A DNA stretch of 64,000 nt from Streptomyces sp. NRRL WC-3605. GTDB lineage: Bacteria; Actinomycetota; Actinomycetes; Streptomycetales; Streptomycetaceae. Positions 45,566 to 54,242 of the stretch are shown here, one piece after another. Location: NCBI RefSeq assembly GCF_001509795.1, contig NZ_LLZN01000045.1, forward strand, positions 1 to 64,000, given 5' to 3'. Position 1 is the stretch's first letter. Every line of letters begins with the position of its first letter. The notes under the pieces were generated by a model, which saw nothing but the letters and a program-made list of their open reading frames with translations, had not been told where the DNA came from and made no database searches. A program made the translations under genes and the position numbers.

Positions 45566-46837
45566 ATGACAAGGGGAGCCGTGGCCCATCTGCTGGTGGT
45601 CGAGAGCTGGGTCGGATCGATGAGCAGGCTGTTGCCACGGGCGATCCGGGAAGGGGGCCACGAGTTCACCTTCCTCACCCGCGACCTGCACCACTACCTG
45701 CGTGCCGCACCCGAGGGCACCGCGCACCCGTTGCTCGGGGCGCGCAACCTGATCACCGCCGACACCAATGACGCGGGAACCCTTTTACCCGAAGTGGAGC
45801 GAGTGCACGGCGCGTTGGGATTCGATGGCGTTCTCACGTCGTGCGACTACTACCTGCCGGTGGTGGCGCGTGCGGCCGCCCGGCTCGGGCTGCCCGGACC
45901 GGCTCCCGAGGCCGTCGAGGACGCCTGCCGCAAGGACGCCACCCGCCGCGTGCTGGCGGAGGCGGGGGTGCCCGGGCCGCGGTTCGCCGTGCATGAGGAA
46001 TGGGCCGAACTCGCCCGTTCCGCAGAAGACATCGGCTACCCGCTGGTGGTCAAGCCCGTGGACCTGTGCGCCGGCATGCTGGTGCGGCGGGTGGACGACG
46101 AGGAGCAACTCGCCGCAGCCGTCGAGGCGCTGGCCGGCTTCCCGGTCAACGCGCGCGGACAACGGCGGTCGCCCGCCGTGCTGCTCGAAGAGCTGCTGGA
46201 CGGCCCGGAGGTGAGCGTCGAGTCGGTCTCGCACGCGGGCGCGGTGCACGTCGTCGGTGTGACGGACAAGAGCGTCGGCGGGGAGCCGGCGTTCATCGAG
46301 ACCGGCCACATGTTCCCCGCCGCCCTGTCCGCCGCGGACATCGAGGCCGTCGAGCGGACCGCGCTCGGGGCGATCGTGGCACTCGGGCTCACGGAAGGCG
46401 TGGTGGCGCACACCGAGATCAAGCTGACGTCGGCCGGACCACGTGTGGTCGAGGTCAATCCGCGGCCCGCCGGGAACCGCATCACCGAGTTGGTGCGGCA
46501 CGTCACCGGCATCGACCTCGCCGCCGCCTTGGTGGACGTCAGCCTGGGCCACTCCCCCGACCTGCGGCGTACGGACACCGGACTGCGCAGCGCCGCCATC
46601 GGGTTTCTCGTACCGGAGGTCACGGGCACCCTCGAGGCGTTGGACGGCGGTCGAGTGCGGACTGCGCGGGACGTGCTCGAGGTGGAACTCGCCGAGCCGG
46701 GACGGCAGGTGAAGGCGGCGGGCAGCAACAACGAGTACCTGGGGCATGTCATGGCGGGCGACCCCTCGGGCGCCGGCGCCCGCGACCGGGTCGAGTCGCT
46801 GCTCGGCGAGGTGCGCTCAGGGATGGTGATCCGATGA
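45566..46837 (+). CDS. ATP-grasp family carboxylate-amine ligase
   Basis: A 423-aa protein, annotated from ATG 45566; GTG 45581 (MAHLLVVESW) is an equally likely start since the AAGGGGAG between the two is too close to serve it well. A pre-ATP-grasp alpha/beta domain (LLVVESWVGSMSRLL; LTSCDYYLPVVARAA) precedes the ATP-binding region (PLVVKPVDLCAGMLVRRV) and the metal-binding segment VEVNPRPAGNRI. Such ligases join a carboxylate to an amine using ATP, often in dipeptide-like natural products. It is the first gene of four with overlapping starts and stops. Leu74 is encoded by TTA (45785-45787), a codon needing the bldA tRNA. Confidence 0.85.
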   Translation: MTRGAVAHLLVVESWVGSMSRLLPRAIREGGHEFTFLTRDLHHYLRAAPEGTAHPLLGARNLITADTNDAGTLLPEVERVHGALGFDGVLTSCDYYLPVVARAAARLGLPGPAPEAVEDACRKDATRRVLAEAGVPGPRFAVHEEWAELARSAEDIGYPLVVKPVDLCAGMLVRRVDDEEQLAAAVEALAGFPVNARGQRRSPAVLLEELLDGPEVSVESVSHAGAVHVVGVTDKSVGGEPAFIETGHMFPAALSAADIEAVERTALGAIVALGLTEGVVAHTEIKLTSAGPRVVEVNPRPAGNRITELVRHVTGIDLAAALVDVSLGHSPDLRRTDTGLRSAAIGFLVPEVTGTLEALDGGRVRTARDVLEVELAEPGRQVKAAGSNNEYLGHVMAGDPSGAGARDRVESLLGEVRSGMVIR

Positions 46838-47721
46838 GGACCGTCGGCCCTCCCCCGGTCGGTGCGCCGCAGGCCCCTGCCCGCCCGGTCTCCGCCGGCA
46901 GTGCGACGACGTTCGAGGAGCTGCTTTCCCTCGCCCGGGCCGGAGAGCTCGGTCCCGATCCGGCCGGGCTGCGGATCTCCGTGGCCTTCACCACCCGGCA
47001 GGCCGTACGGCACGAGGGGCGCGGTACCGGGTACCGCAACGAGGTGCTCAGCCTGCGGCTGGCCGAAGCCGTCGGCAGTTGCGCGGTCGAGCCCGGTGCG
47101 CTGCCCGACGGCGCCGTGGAGGACTGTGCCGGCGCCGAGGTGGCCCGGCTGCTCGGGCACCCGATGCTGCCAGTGCGGGTCGCCGCGCTCGACGCCTACC
47201 TGATGCACGTCTTCCCGCACACCCGGGAGAACGGAGCGAGGCCCCTCGCCCTGCCGGCCGGGACCTCGCTCGAGAAGTCCCGGGTCCGGGCCGACGCGGT
47301 CGCCGGGCTGCTGGTCCTGCCGCCCGGATCGATCGTGCTCGTGGTCGGCGTGGTCAACTCCCTCCTGGAGGCACTGCGTTCACGAGGACTGCGCTACATC
47401 CCCTGCGACCTCAAGGGGGGCGTCACCGAATGGGGCGAGCCGATCGCCACCGACGCGCTCGCCTCGGCCGGGCGCTGTGACGCCCTGCTCGTGTCCGGGA
47501 TGACCCTGGGCAACGGGACCTTCGAGGCACTGCGGCTGCACGCGCTGCGGCACGACAAGCAGTTGGTGACGTTCGCCCAGACCGGCAGTGCCGTACTCCC
47601 CCACCTGCTGGGGCACGGGGTGAGCGCGGTGTGTGCGGAGCCGTACCCCTTCTTCTGGCTGGACGGCGGCCCGAGCACCCTCCACCGCTACCGCGCCGGA
47701 TGCCCAGGAGGCACCCCGTGA
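46834..47721 (+). CDS. DUF4213/DUF364 Rossmann-like putative heavy-metal-chelation protein
   Basis: A 295-aa protein whose ATG overlaps the previous stop (ATGA). The C-terminal half is the DUF364 domain: a Rossmann-like VLVVGVVNSLLEALRSRG followed by the family signature LLVSGMTLGNGTFEAL and a terminal AQTGSAVLPHLLGHGVSAV. The N-terminal half (RISVAFTTRQAVRHEGRG; VAALDAYLMHVFPH) matches DUF4213. These families are described as putative heavy-metal chelation proteins. Located between a ligase and a cysteine-synthase-like enzyme in a metal-box-controlled operon, it may bind a metal or a metallophore intermediate. The exact reaction is unknown. Confidence 0.75.
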   Translation: MRTVGPPPVGAPQAPARPVSAGSATTFEELLSLARAGELGPDPAGLRISVAFTTRQAVRHEGRGTGYRNEVLSLRLAEAVGSCAVEPGALPDGAVEDCAGAEVARLLGHPMLPVRVAALDAYLMHVFPHTRENGARPLALPAGTSLEKSRVRADAVAGLLVLPPGSIVLVVGVVNSLLEALRSRGLRYIPCDLKGGVTEWGEPIATDALASAGRCDALLVSGMTLGNGTFEALRLHALRHDKQLVTFAQTGSAVLPHLLGHGVSAVCAEPYPFFWLDGGPSTLHRYRAGCPGGTP

Positions 47722-48794
47722 CCACCGCCCTGCGGACCGCCGCCCGCCCCGAACTGCTCACCCTGCTCGGTCGCACCCCGGTCCTCCGCGTCACCGTCGA
47801 CCTGCCCGGTCCCCACCCCGGTTTCTGGGCCAAGCTCGAAGGGCTCGCGGCGGGCGGTATGAAGGCGCGGGCCGCCGTGTCGATGCTGATGGGAGCCCGG
47901 GAGCGCGGTGAACTGCGCCCCGGTGCCCCCGTCGTGGAGTCCACGTCCGGCACCCTCGGCATCGGGCTCGCCTTCGCCGGACAGGCCCTCGGGCATCCCG
48001 TCGTCCTGGTCGGTGACAGCGAACTGGAACCGTCCATGCGGCAGTTGCTGCGCTCGTACGGGGTGCGGCTGGAGATCGTGGACCGGCCCGCGGCCCGGGG
48101 CGGCTGGCAGGCCGCACGCATCGACCGGTTGCGCGCGCTGCTCGCCGTGCTGCCCGACGCCTACTGGCCCGACCAGTACAACAACCCCGACAACACGGCC
48201 GGTTACGCCTCGCTGGCCGCCGAACTCGCCACCCAGCTCGACCACGTGGACGTGCTGGTGTGCAGTGTGGGCACCGGCGGGCACAGTGCCGGATTGATCG
48301 GCCCCCTGCGGCGGCACTGGCCGGCACTGCGGCTGATCGGTGTCGACTCCACCGGCTCCACCATCTTCGGCCAGCCTGCCCGGCCCCGCCTGATGCGCGG
48401 CCTGGGCAGCAGCATCCATCCGCGCAACGTCGCCTACGACGCCTTCGACGAGGTGCACTGGGTCGGACCGGCCGAGGCCGTGGACAGTTGTCGGCGGCTC
48501 GCACGAGGCAGTTTCGTCAGCGGCGGCTGGAGCACCGGTGCCGTAGCCCGCGTCGCCGCCTGGGCGGCCCGGGCCGACCCGGGCGCGGTCGTCGCCACCG
48601 TCTTCCCCGACGGACCGCACCGCTATCTCTCCACGGTCTACGACGACGACTTCACCATCGCCCACGGCGTCGATCCCGCAGCCGCGGCCACCTGTCCCGT
48701 GGAGATCCCGCATCCGTATGCGGCCGAGGCGACCGGCTGGGCGCGGTGTACCCGCGTCACCGATCCGCTCGCGCCTCGCGCGGAGGAGCGATGA
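47718..48794 (+). CDS. PLP-dependent cysteine-synthase-family enzyme
   Basis: A 358-aa fold-type II PLP enzyme from GTG 47718 (GTGA overlap). The PLP lysine lies in AAGGMKARAAVSML, a diverged form of the usual SVKDR motif, and the cofactor phosphate loop is ESTSGTLGIGLAFAG. LLGRTPVLRVTVDL and YWPDQYNNPDN are typical of the OAS sulfhydrylase/SbnA/cystathionine synthase group, as is CSVGTGGHSAGLIGPL. In siderophore clusters SbnA-type members make 2,3-diaminopropionate precursors by beta-replacement on an activated serine. Here it could supply a non-standard amino acid for the neighbouring ATP-grasp ligase. The substrate is not determinable. Confidence 0.85.
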   Translation: MTTALRTAARPELLTLLGRTPVLRVTVDLPGPHPGFWAKLEGLAAGGMKARAAVSMLMGARERGELRPGAPVVESTSGTLGIGLAFAGQALGHPVVLVGDSELEPSMRQLLRSYGVRLEIVDRPAARGGWQAARIDRLRALLAVLPDAYWPDQYNNPDNTAGYASLAAELATQLDHVDVLVCSVGTGGHSAGLIGPLRRHWPALRLIGVDSTGSTIFGQPARPRLMRGLGSSIHPRNVAYDAFDEVHWVGPAEAVDSCRRLARGSFVSGGWSTGAVARVAAWAARADPGAVVATVFPDGPHRYLSTVYDDDFTIAHGVDPAAAATCPVEIPHPYAAEATGWARCTRVTDPLAPRAEER

Positions 48795-49840
48795 GGACCA
48801 GCCTGCACACCGTGCACCTGGAGCTCGCCGAGCCGTTGCGCATCTCCCGCTCCACTATGTCCGCCCGTGACGCCGTCCGGCTGACCGTCGAGCATGAGGG
48901 CGCGACCGGCCATGGCGAAGCCGTCAGCAGCGTCTACTACCGGCTCGACGCCATGGGGCTCGCGCGGCACTTCACCGCCGTCGGAGCGGACCTGGACCGC
49001 TCTTCCGACCCGGAGACCGCGCTGGAAGCCCTGCGTACGGGTGTGTTGGCCGCCGACGGCACTCCCCCGGCCGTGACCGCCGCCGCCGAGGCTGCCCTTC
49101 TGGATCTGGTCGGCAAGCGCGCGGGCAGACCTGTCCACCGGCTTCTGGGCACCGATGACGCCCCGGTCGCGGCCACCGCCCGCACCATCGGCATCACGTC
49201 CGCTTCGCGTGCGGCGGCGCAGGCCCGCGCCCTGGCGGCGAACGGGTTCCACGTGCTCAAGGTGAAGGCGGGGGCGACCGATCCGGAGGAGGATGTCGAG
49301 CGCGTGCGGGCGGTCCGGGACTCCGCGCCCGGTGTGCGGCTGCTCCTCGACCCCAACGGGGCCTGGTCCGCCAGGCGGGCGGCGGCCTTGCTGCCCCGTT
49401 TCGCAGCGCTCGGCGTCGAGGCCGTCGAGCAGCCGCTCGCCCCCGGCGACCCGGAAGGGCTGGCCACGCTGGCCGAGCGGTCACCGCTGCCCGTCATCGC
49501 CGACGAGGACGCCGTCGATCTGGAGGACGTGCGCCGCCTGGCCGGGCGCGTCCACGGTGTCAACGTCAAGCTAGCCAAGTGCGGCGGGGTCTACGCGGCG
49601 CTGCGCATCGCAGAGTTGCTCGACGGCAGCGGTACGCAGCTGATGCTGGGCTGTCTGGCCGCAAGCACGCTGGGGATCGCACCCGCCGTGCACCTCGCCG
49701 ACCGGGCTCGTTGGACCGACCTGGACGGGCACCTGCTGCTCGCGCACGACCCGTGGACCGGCATCGGCGGTGAGGACGGCTGGGTTCGGGTGAGCGGATC
49801 GCCGGGGCTGGGCGTCGCACCGCGGGACGGGTCGTCGTGA
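48791..49840 (+). CDS. Enolase-superfamily dipeptide epimerase-like enzyme
   Basis: A 349-aa protein from ATG 48791, overlapping the preceding stop (ATGA) with GGAGG 5 nt upstream. Muconate-lactonizing-subgroup features are present: KxK in VLKVKAG, metal ligands Asp (LLLDPNGAW), Glu (VEAVEQPL) and Asp (PVIADEDAV), and the second catalytic Lys in NVKLAKCGG, with a C-terminal LLGC-like segment (LMLGCLAASTLG). L-Ala-D/L-Glu and related dipeptide epimerases share this arrangement. As the last gene of the four-gene operon it would invert one stereocentre of a dipeptide made by the ATP-grasp ligase. That order of steps is inference. Confidence 0.88.
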   Translation: MRTSLHTVHLELAEPLRISRSTMSARDAVRLTVEHEGATGHGEAVSSVYYRLDAMGLARHFTAVGADLDRSSDPETALEALRTGVLAADGTPPAVTAAAEAALLDLVGKRAGRPVHRLLGTDDAPVAATARTIGITSASRAAAQARALAANGFHVLKVKAGATDPEEDVERVRAVRDSAPGVRLLLDPNGAWSARRAAALLPRFAALGVEAVEQPLAPGDPEGLATLAERSPLPVIADEDAVDLEDVRRLAGRVHGVNVKLAKCGGVYAALRIAELLDGSGTQLMLGCLAASTLGIAPAVHLADRARWTDLDGHLLLAHDPWTGIGGEDGWVRVSGSPGLGVAPRDGSS

Positions 49841-49967
49841 CGACCTGCCACTGGGGGCGCTGATCGGGCCGCCGCCGGGCAGCACGATGCGGCTGGTCGG
49901 CTTCCGCACCTGGACCACTTCGTGCGATCCTCCGGCGGCCCGTCGCGAGGGAGGATGCCCCTGCGGC

Positions 49968-50153
49968 TCACGTATGAAGGCTGGGGAGCTCCCCCGGGCG
50001 GACCTTGACCACCTTCACGTGCGTACAGCCTGAGGCCTTGAGTGCCCGTCGGCGTTGGATGGCGGCAGCCCTCTCGAACACTTTCGCTGAGGCCTGCGGC
50101 GCGCCGTCGGGGTCGGTCCAGATCAGACCGTAACTCTGCACCGCGCTCGTCAT
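49968..50153 (-). CDS. Small conserved-looking hypothetical protein, 61 aa
   Basis: Starts at ATG 50151-50153 (MTSAVQSYGLIWTD) after GGGAG. The sequence DPDGAPQASAKVFERAA and GCTHVKVVKVRPGELP suggest a small alpha/beta fold with a basic surface. It lies between the epimerase gene and the TetR gene, opposite to the former. Family and role are unknown. Confidence 0.5.
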   Translation of the reverse strand: MTSAVQSYGLIWTDPDGAPQASAKVFERAAAIQRRRALKASGCTHVKVVKVRPGELPSLHT

Positions 50154-50350
50154 GCTCCCGTTTCCTCTCCGCCCGGCCTCCGGGCAACCGACGCCGTACA
50201 AACCACGACTGTCCCACCGAATCGGCAGCCTGGCACGAAAACGGCGGGGACGTCGAGACCGCACCCGCCGGTTCCCGGGTCAGAGGGTGATGGTGCCGCG
50301 AACACAGACGACGGTGGCTCCGCTCAGATGCGAAGCCGGTTTCGGGAGCG

Positions 50351-50965
50351 TCAGAGGAGGAGAGTGCATACGGCGGTTCGGTGGAGGAATTCCTCGGCCC
50401 GGTCCCACGTCCAGCCGGTCTCCACCACCAGTGCGTGCCAGCCAACGGGCCCGAACCAGTACCAGAGGAGGTCGGCCGTCTCGCGCTCCGGGCAGGAGGG
50501 CGCCGGTTTCAGCGTGTGGAGGTGACGTGCGACGGCGCGCAGGGCGTCACGGTACGCGGCGGTGGCGCGATCCCACAGGGCTTCGCCGTCCTCGTGGACG
50601 GGGAGTGCTTTGCGGATGGCCTCGTGTACGGGGTACTGGCTCTCGTTGCCTGCCCGCGTCCCCCGCGCCAGCGCCGCGAGGACCGCTTCCGGCGTGCGCA
50701 GCGCGAGTATCTCCTCCATGGCCTCGCGGTAGCCCGACGCCGTCACTCCCTGGTCGACGATGAGGTACAGGATGTCGCTCTTGCTCCCGACGCTGGCGAA
50801 CACCGTCTTCGGGGCGACCCCGGCGGCCGACGCGATGTCGGCGACCGCGACCCGCCCGTAGCCGCGCTCGGCGAACAGCGCCGTCGCCCGGCTGAGGATC
50901 AGTTCACGGGTGCGGGCCGCGGCCTCCGCGCGCAGCGGGGACACGTAGGGGCGTTTGGGCGACAT
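50351..50965 (-). CDS. TetR family transcriptional regulator
   Basis: A 204-aa protein with the TetR helix-turn-helix at about 18-62 (LILSRATALFAERGYGRVAV; DIASAAGVAPKTVFASVGSK). The C-terminal ligand domain is unremarkable. The gene is divergent from the ester-cyclase-like gene at 51033, and the ATGAATTCAT palindrome at 50983-50992 in the 67-bp gap is a plausible operator. It likely represses itself and its neighbour. Ligand unknown. Confidence 0.9.
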   Translation of the reverse strand: MSPKRPYVSPLRAEAAARTRELILSRATALFAERGYGRVAVADIASAAGVAPKTVFASVGSKSDILYLIVDQGVTASGYREAMEEILALRTPEAVLAALARGTRAGNESQYPVHEAIRKALPVHEDGEALWDRATAAYRDALRAVARHLHTLKPAPSCPERETADLLWYWFGPVGWHALVVETGWTWDRAEEFLHRTAVCTLLL

Positions 50966-50982
50966 GTTCCGATGCTAGCACC

Positions 50983-50992
50983 ATGAATTCAT
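50983..50992. promoter_or_regulatory. Palindrome ATGAATTCAT in the TetR/ester-cyclase gap
   Basis: A perfect 10-bp palindrome in a locally AT-rich stretch between divergent starts at 50965 and 51033. It is a candidate TetR operator; half-sites may extend outward imperfectly (ACC...TAGG). Confidence 0.4.
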
Positions 50993-51032
50993 TAGGTATG
51001 CTGTTACTTCAACTTGAGCGAAGGGCTTGATC

Positions 51033-51587
51033 ATGGGAATGGACGCTTCGGAGCTGGGCCGCGGCCTCTTCCGCATCCTCGAGACAGGCGACCGGGCCTT
51101 GGCCGCGGACGTGGTGCACGCGGAGTTCCGCAACCGCGAGGCCGCGGTGTCACCCGAGGCCTGCTCCATCCCCGGACCCGCCGGGGTGCTGGCCTCGGGG
51201 GCGTGGATGCGTTCCGCCTTCAGTGATCTGCGCTTCGCCATCGAGGACATCGCCCACCAGGACGATCAGGTCTGGGTGCGGCTGCGCATGCAGGGCCGCC
51301 ACACCGGCCCGTTCGTCAAGTTCCGGGACGGCGGCCTCGATCAGGCCGTGCCGCCCACCGGACGTGCGATCGACTTCGAGCAGATCCACGTGCTCGGCCT
51401 GCGCGACGGCCAGGTGGTCTCGCACGAGGCGGTCCGCGACGACGTCACGATGCTCGGGCAGCTCGGCGTGTTCCCGCCGGAGCCGGCAGGCATGCTGCGC
51501 ATGGTCGGGTGGCGGCTGACCGGGCGCGCCAAGCGTGCCGCGCAGGCCGTCACGACACAGGCCGCCGAGGCTGCCGCCAGGGCATAG
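51033..51587 (+). CDS. SnoaL-like/ester cyclase family protein
   Basis: A 184-aa protein from ATG 51033, seven nt after GAAGGG. The central region (FRNREAAVSPEACS; SAFSDLRFAIEDIAHQDDQVWVRLRMQGRHTGPF; PTGRAIDFEQIHVLGLRDGQVVSHEAVRDD) follows the NTF2-like fold of SnoaL-type polyketide cyclases and uncharacterised ester cyclases. The Ala-rich C-terminal helix is an extension. Many such proteins are not true cyclases. Under control of the divergent TetR gene it may act on a small hydrophobic molecule. Confidence 0.75.
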   Translation: MGMDASELGRGLFRILETGDRALAADVVHAEFRNREAAVSPEACSIPGPAGVLASGAWMRSAFSDLRFAIEDIAHQDDQVWVRLRMQGRHTGPFVKFRDGGLDQAVPPTGRAIDFEQIHVLGLRDGQVVSHEAVRDDVTMLGQLGVFPPEPAGMLRMVGWRLTGRAKRAAQAVTTQAAEAAARA

Positions 51588-51807
51588 CCACGCGAGGCAC
51601 GCGCGCAGGACGGCCGAGAGGAGCGCACCAGGCGCGGGGCGAAGCTGCTCGCCTGCGCGCCGGCCGGACAGCCCCCGTAGCCGGCGGTCGCGAGGTGTGC
51701 TCCGGCTCCCGCCGGCAGTCGGCCCTGGGCGTGGATCGGCGGGAGAATCGGGATGAGGGCGGCCGGCGCCGACGTTCCTGACGGTCGGCTGGCCGGCAGA
51801 GAAGCCG

Positions 51808-52353
51808 TCAGGCGTTCTGGCTGCGCCGCCGGGCCCGGTAAGCGGCGGCCTTGACCCGGTTGCCGCAGGTCTCCATGGCGCACCATTCCCGTCGGCGGCC
51901 GCGCGAGCGGTCGAGGTACGTCTGGGTGCACTCGGGGCGGGAGCACTCACGCAGAAGGTCGGCCTCCGCCCCTCCGACGATCTCCACCGCCTCACGGGCG
52001 AGGGTCGCGAGCCCCTGCGAGACCGAACCGGTCCTGGTCGTGCCCTCGTCGCTGAGCTGCACCTGCACGGGCAACCCGGTCGCCTGCCGGTTCACCTCGG
52101 CTAGCGCGTCGGCGGGCAGCGGCTCCTTGGCGAGGGCGGCTGCCGTCACCGAGTACAGGGCCTCCCGCAGGCTGACGGCCGTGGCGAGTTCGGCGTGATC
52201 GGCTCCGGGAGCCACGTCCATCAATCCCGACTCGACGAACCAGTCGTCGAGCGCTTGCGGGGAGGCCAGCATCTCCGTCGGTTCCGCGTTGCGGCGCGCG
52301 CGCAGCGTGCCGACGAAGTCGAGGAAGGGCGTCCCACAAGGAAAGGCATGCAC
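51808..52353 (-). CDS. zf-CGNR (ABATE domain) transcriptional regulator
   Basis: A 181-aa protein from GTG 52351-52353. The N-terminal ABATE domain (FLDFVGTLRARRNAE; LREALYSVTAAALA) is followed by a C-terminal CGNR zinc finger with Cys in CSRPECTQTYLD, WCAMETCGNRVKAAAYR. CGNR proteins are stress- or antibiotic-linked regulators in actinomycetes. No Shine-Dalgarno precedes the start; instead a -10 hexamer ends 6 nt before the GTG, indicating a leaderless mRNA. A near-palindrome overlapping the -10 suggests autoregulation. Confidence 0.88.
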   Translation of the reverse strand: MHAFPCGTPFLDFVGTLRARRNAEPTEMLASPQALDDWFVESGLMDVAPGADHAELATAVSLREALYSVTAAALAKEPLPADALAEVNRQATGLPVQVQLSDEGTTRTGSVSQGLATLAREAVEIVGGAEADLLRECSRPECTQTYLDRSRGRRREWCAMETCGNRVKAAAYRARRRSQNA

Positions 52354-52359
52354 GTCACT

Positions 52360-52388
52360 ACTCTAACCGGTGAGTTTTGATCGCGCAA
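52360..52388 (-). promoter_or_regulatory. Leaderless promoter and operator-like palindrome of the CGNR gene
   Basis: On the minus strand TTGCGC and TAGAGT are 17 nt apart and the GTG start begins 7 nt after the -10, the hallmark of leaderless transcription. CTAACCGGTGAG (52363-52374) is a 10/12 palindrome overlapping the -10. Confidence 0.65.
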
Positions 52389-52542
52389 ATGTCCTGCCTC
52401 ACCTCGGCCCCGGCCAGACCCGCTTCGAAGGCGTGTCCGAAGACCCGTCCGCCGACGCGGAACTCCAGCCTCACGACGTTGATCGCCGCCGCCATCGGCT
52501 CGGCGCTCGTGATGATCGGTGCCGTTCAGTTGCACCGCCCTC

Positions 52543-53850
52543 TCAGTGCAGGAAGCCTTCGTAGCGGTGCTGCTCGACCTGGCTGCTGATCTGCTTCACG
52601 GTCTCCAGCCCGACGCTCACGATGATCAGGATGCTGGTGCCCGTGAGCTGGTTGGAGCTGCCGAAGTTGCCCAGGGCCACGGTGGGAACCAGCGCGATCA
52701 GTCCCAGGTAGATCGATCCGGGCCACGTGAGCCGGTTGAGGACGTACCCGAGGTACTGCGCGGTGGCCTTGCCCGCCCGAATGCCCGGCACGAATCCTCC
52801 GGCCTGCTTGATGTTGCCCGCGATCTCCTCCGGATTGAACGTGATCGCGACGTAGAAGAAGGCGAAGAAGACGACCAGGAGGAAATAGGCCACCACATAG
52901 TAGGGGTGATTCCCCTTGGTGAAATTGTTCGTGACCCACGTCGACCAGCCCGAGCCCGAACCGGCGAACTGTGCGACGAGAGCGGGAATGTAGAGAAGCG
53001 ACGAGGCGAAGATCACCGGGACCACACCGGCCTGATTGACCTTCAGGGGAATGTAGGTGGCGGTACCCCCGTACGACTTACGGCCGATCATGCGTTTGGC
53101 GTACTGAACGGGGATGCGGCGCTGCGCCTGCTCGACGAACACGACCAAGCCCACCATGGCGAACCCGACCAGCAGGACGATGCCGAAGGCCAGCCATCCG
53201 TCAGCGATGGTGCTTTCCTGTTTCACCGCCCAGATGGCTCCTGGAAGCGTGGACGCGATGGAGATGAAGATGAGCAAGGACATTCCGTTGCCGACGCCGC
53301 GCTCGGTGATCATCTCCCCGAACCACATGACGCATGCCGTACCCGACGTGATCGTGATGACCATGACCACGGTGACGAAGACCGACTGGTCCGGCACGAT
53401 GCTCGAGGCCTCCGGGCAGCTCGGGAACAGGGCGCCGTTGCGTGCGGTCGCGATGAGCCCGGTCCCCTGCAGAACGGCGAGGCCCAGCGTGAGATAGCGG
53501 CTGTACTGTGTGATCTTCGCTTGTCCGGACGACCCCTCCTTCTTCAGCGCCTCCAACCTCGGGATCACCACGGTGAGCAACTGGAGAATGATGCTGGCCG
53601 TGATGTACGGCAGGATGCCCAGCGCGAAAACCGTGATCTGCAGAAGCGCCCCGCCGCTGAACAGGTTGACCAGACCGAGGATGCCTTCGCCTTTCGACAC
53701 GGAATCCACGCATCGCTGGACGGCCCGGTAATCCACACCGGGAATCGGCACATGGGAGCCGAGCCGATACAGCACGATGATGCTGAGAGTGAACATCAAT
53801 TTCTTGCGCAGGTCGGGGGTCTTGAACACATGGCTCAGCGCGTTCAGCAC
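52543..53850 (-). CDS. secY: Protein translocase subunit SecY (orphan paralogue)
   Basis: A 435-aa ten-TM protein from GTG 53848-53850 with GAGGA upstream. Signature segments are intact: HVPIPGVDY plug/TM2a region, ITASIILQLLTVVIPRLEAL, QRRIPVQYAKRMIGR and VNQAGVVPVIFASSLL, and the C-terminal ETVKQISSQVEQHRYEGFLH. Full length and no frameshift indicate function. Housekeeping secY lies in the ribosomal protein spc operon beside rplO and adk; neither is here, so this is a second, stand-alone SecY. Its codon use is slightly less GC3-extreme than its neighbours. It abuts remnants of a biosynthetic cluster. Confidence 0.9.
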   Translation of the reverse strand: MLNALSHVFKTPDLRKKLMFTLSIIVLYRLGSHVPIPGVDYRAVQRCVDSVSKGEGILGLVNLFSGGALLQITVFALGILPYITASIILQLLTVVIPRLEALKKEGSSGQAKITQYSRYLTLGLAVLQGTGLIATARNGALFPSCPEASSIVPDQSVFVTVVMVITITSGTACVMWFGEMITERGVGNGMSLLIFISIASTLPGAIWAVKQESTIADGWLAFGIVLLVGFAMVGLVVFVEQAQRRIPVQYAKRMIGRKSYGGTATYIPLKVNQAGVVPVIFASSLLYIPALVAQFAGSGSGWSTWVTNNFTKGNHPYYVVAYFLLVVFFAFFYVAITFNPEEIAGNIKQAGGFVPGIRAGKATAQYLGYVLNRLTWPGSIYLGLIALVPTVALGNFGSSNQLTGTSILIIVSVGLETVKQISSQVEQHRYEGFLH

Positions 53851-53939
53851 GGTGCTTCCTCTACTGCGGTGCGAGGCAGGGCATAGGCCCGAACCGTACG
53901 GACCGCCGACCAGCCAGTACGACTACACGCCGGTCAGGT

Positions 53940-54160
53940 CCCCCGGAACGAGCAAGGGCCGGGGTCTCGCGGGGCCAGGGGCCGGTCACGGCGGGCCCCA
54001 GGGCGACCAACGCGTCCACGCCGGTCTTGGCCACCAGGCGGGCGGGCCTCTTCGGCCGTGGTGACGCTCTGCAGGACCCTGGCCCCGAGTCGCCGCAGGG
54101 CCCGGACGAGCGTCGCGACGGCTTGATGCAGCCGGCAGCGGCCGGCGTGGTGGAACGGCG
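53940..54160 (-). pseudogene. Nitronate monooxygenase-like fragment (frameshifted)
   Basis: Two minus-strand frames together read LVRALRRLGARVLQSVTTAEEAR and then LVAKTGVDALVALGPAVTG, matching the FMN-binding core of nitronate monooxygenase/2-nitropropane dioxygenase-like proteins (the family also includes trans-acting enoyl reductases of polyketide pathways). The change of frame falls near 54050. No start or full domain is present, so it is a decayed piece. Confidence 0.5.
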
Positions 54161-54242
54161 GTCCACCGGGCCCGCGGCGTGCCGAGTCCGGTCGGAACGG
54201 CGTCGCTGAACCGTTTGATCGAACCCTTCGAACCCTGCACCC

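Noticed and set aside
49841..49967. GGTCGT...ACGACC hairpin at the end of the epimerase gene as a terminator
   Set aside because: The stem is only 6 bp and overlaps the stop codon; too weak to call.
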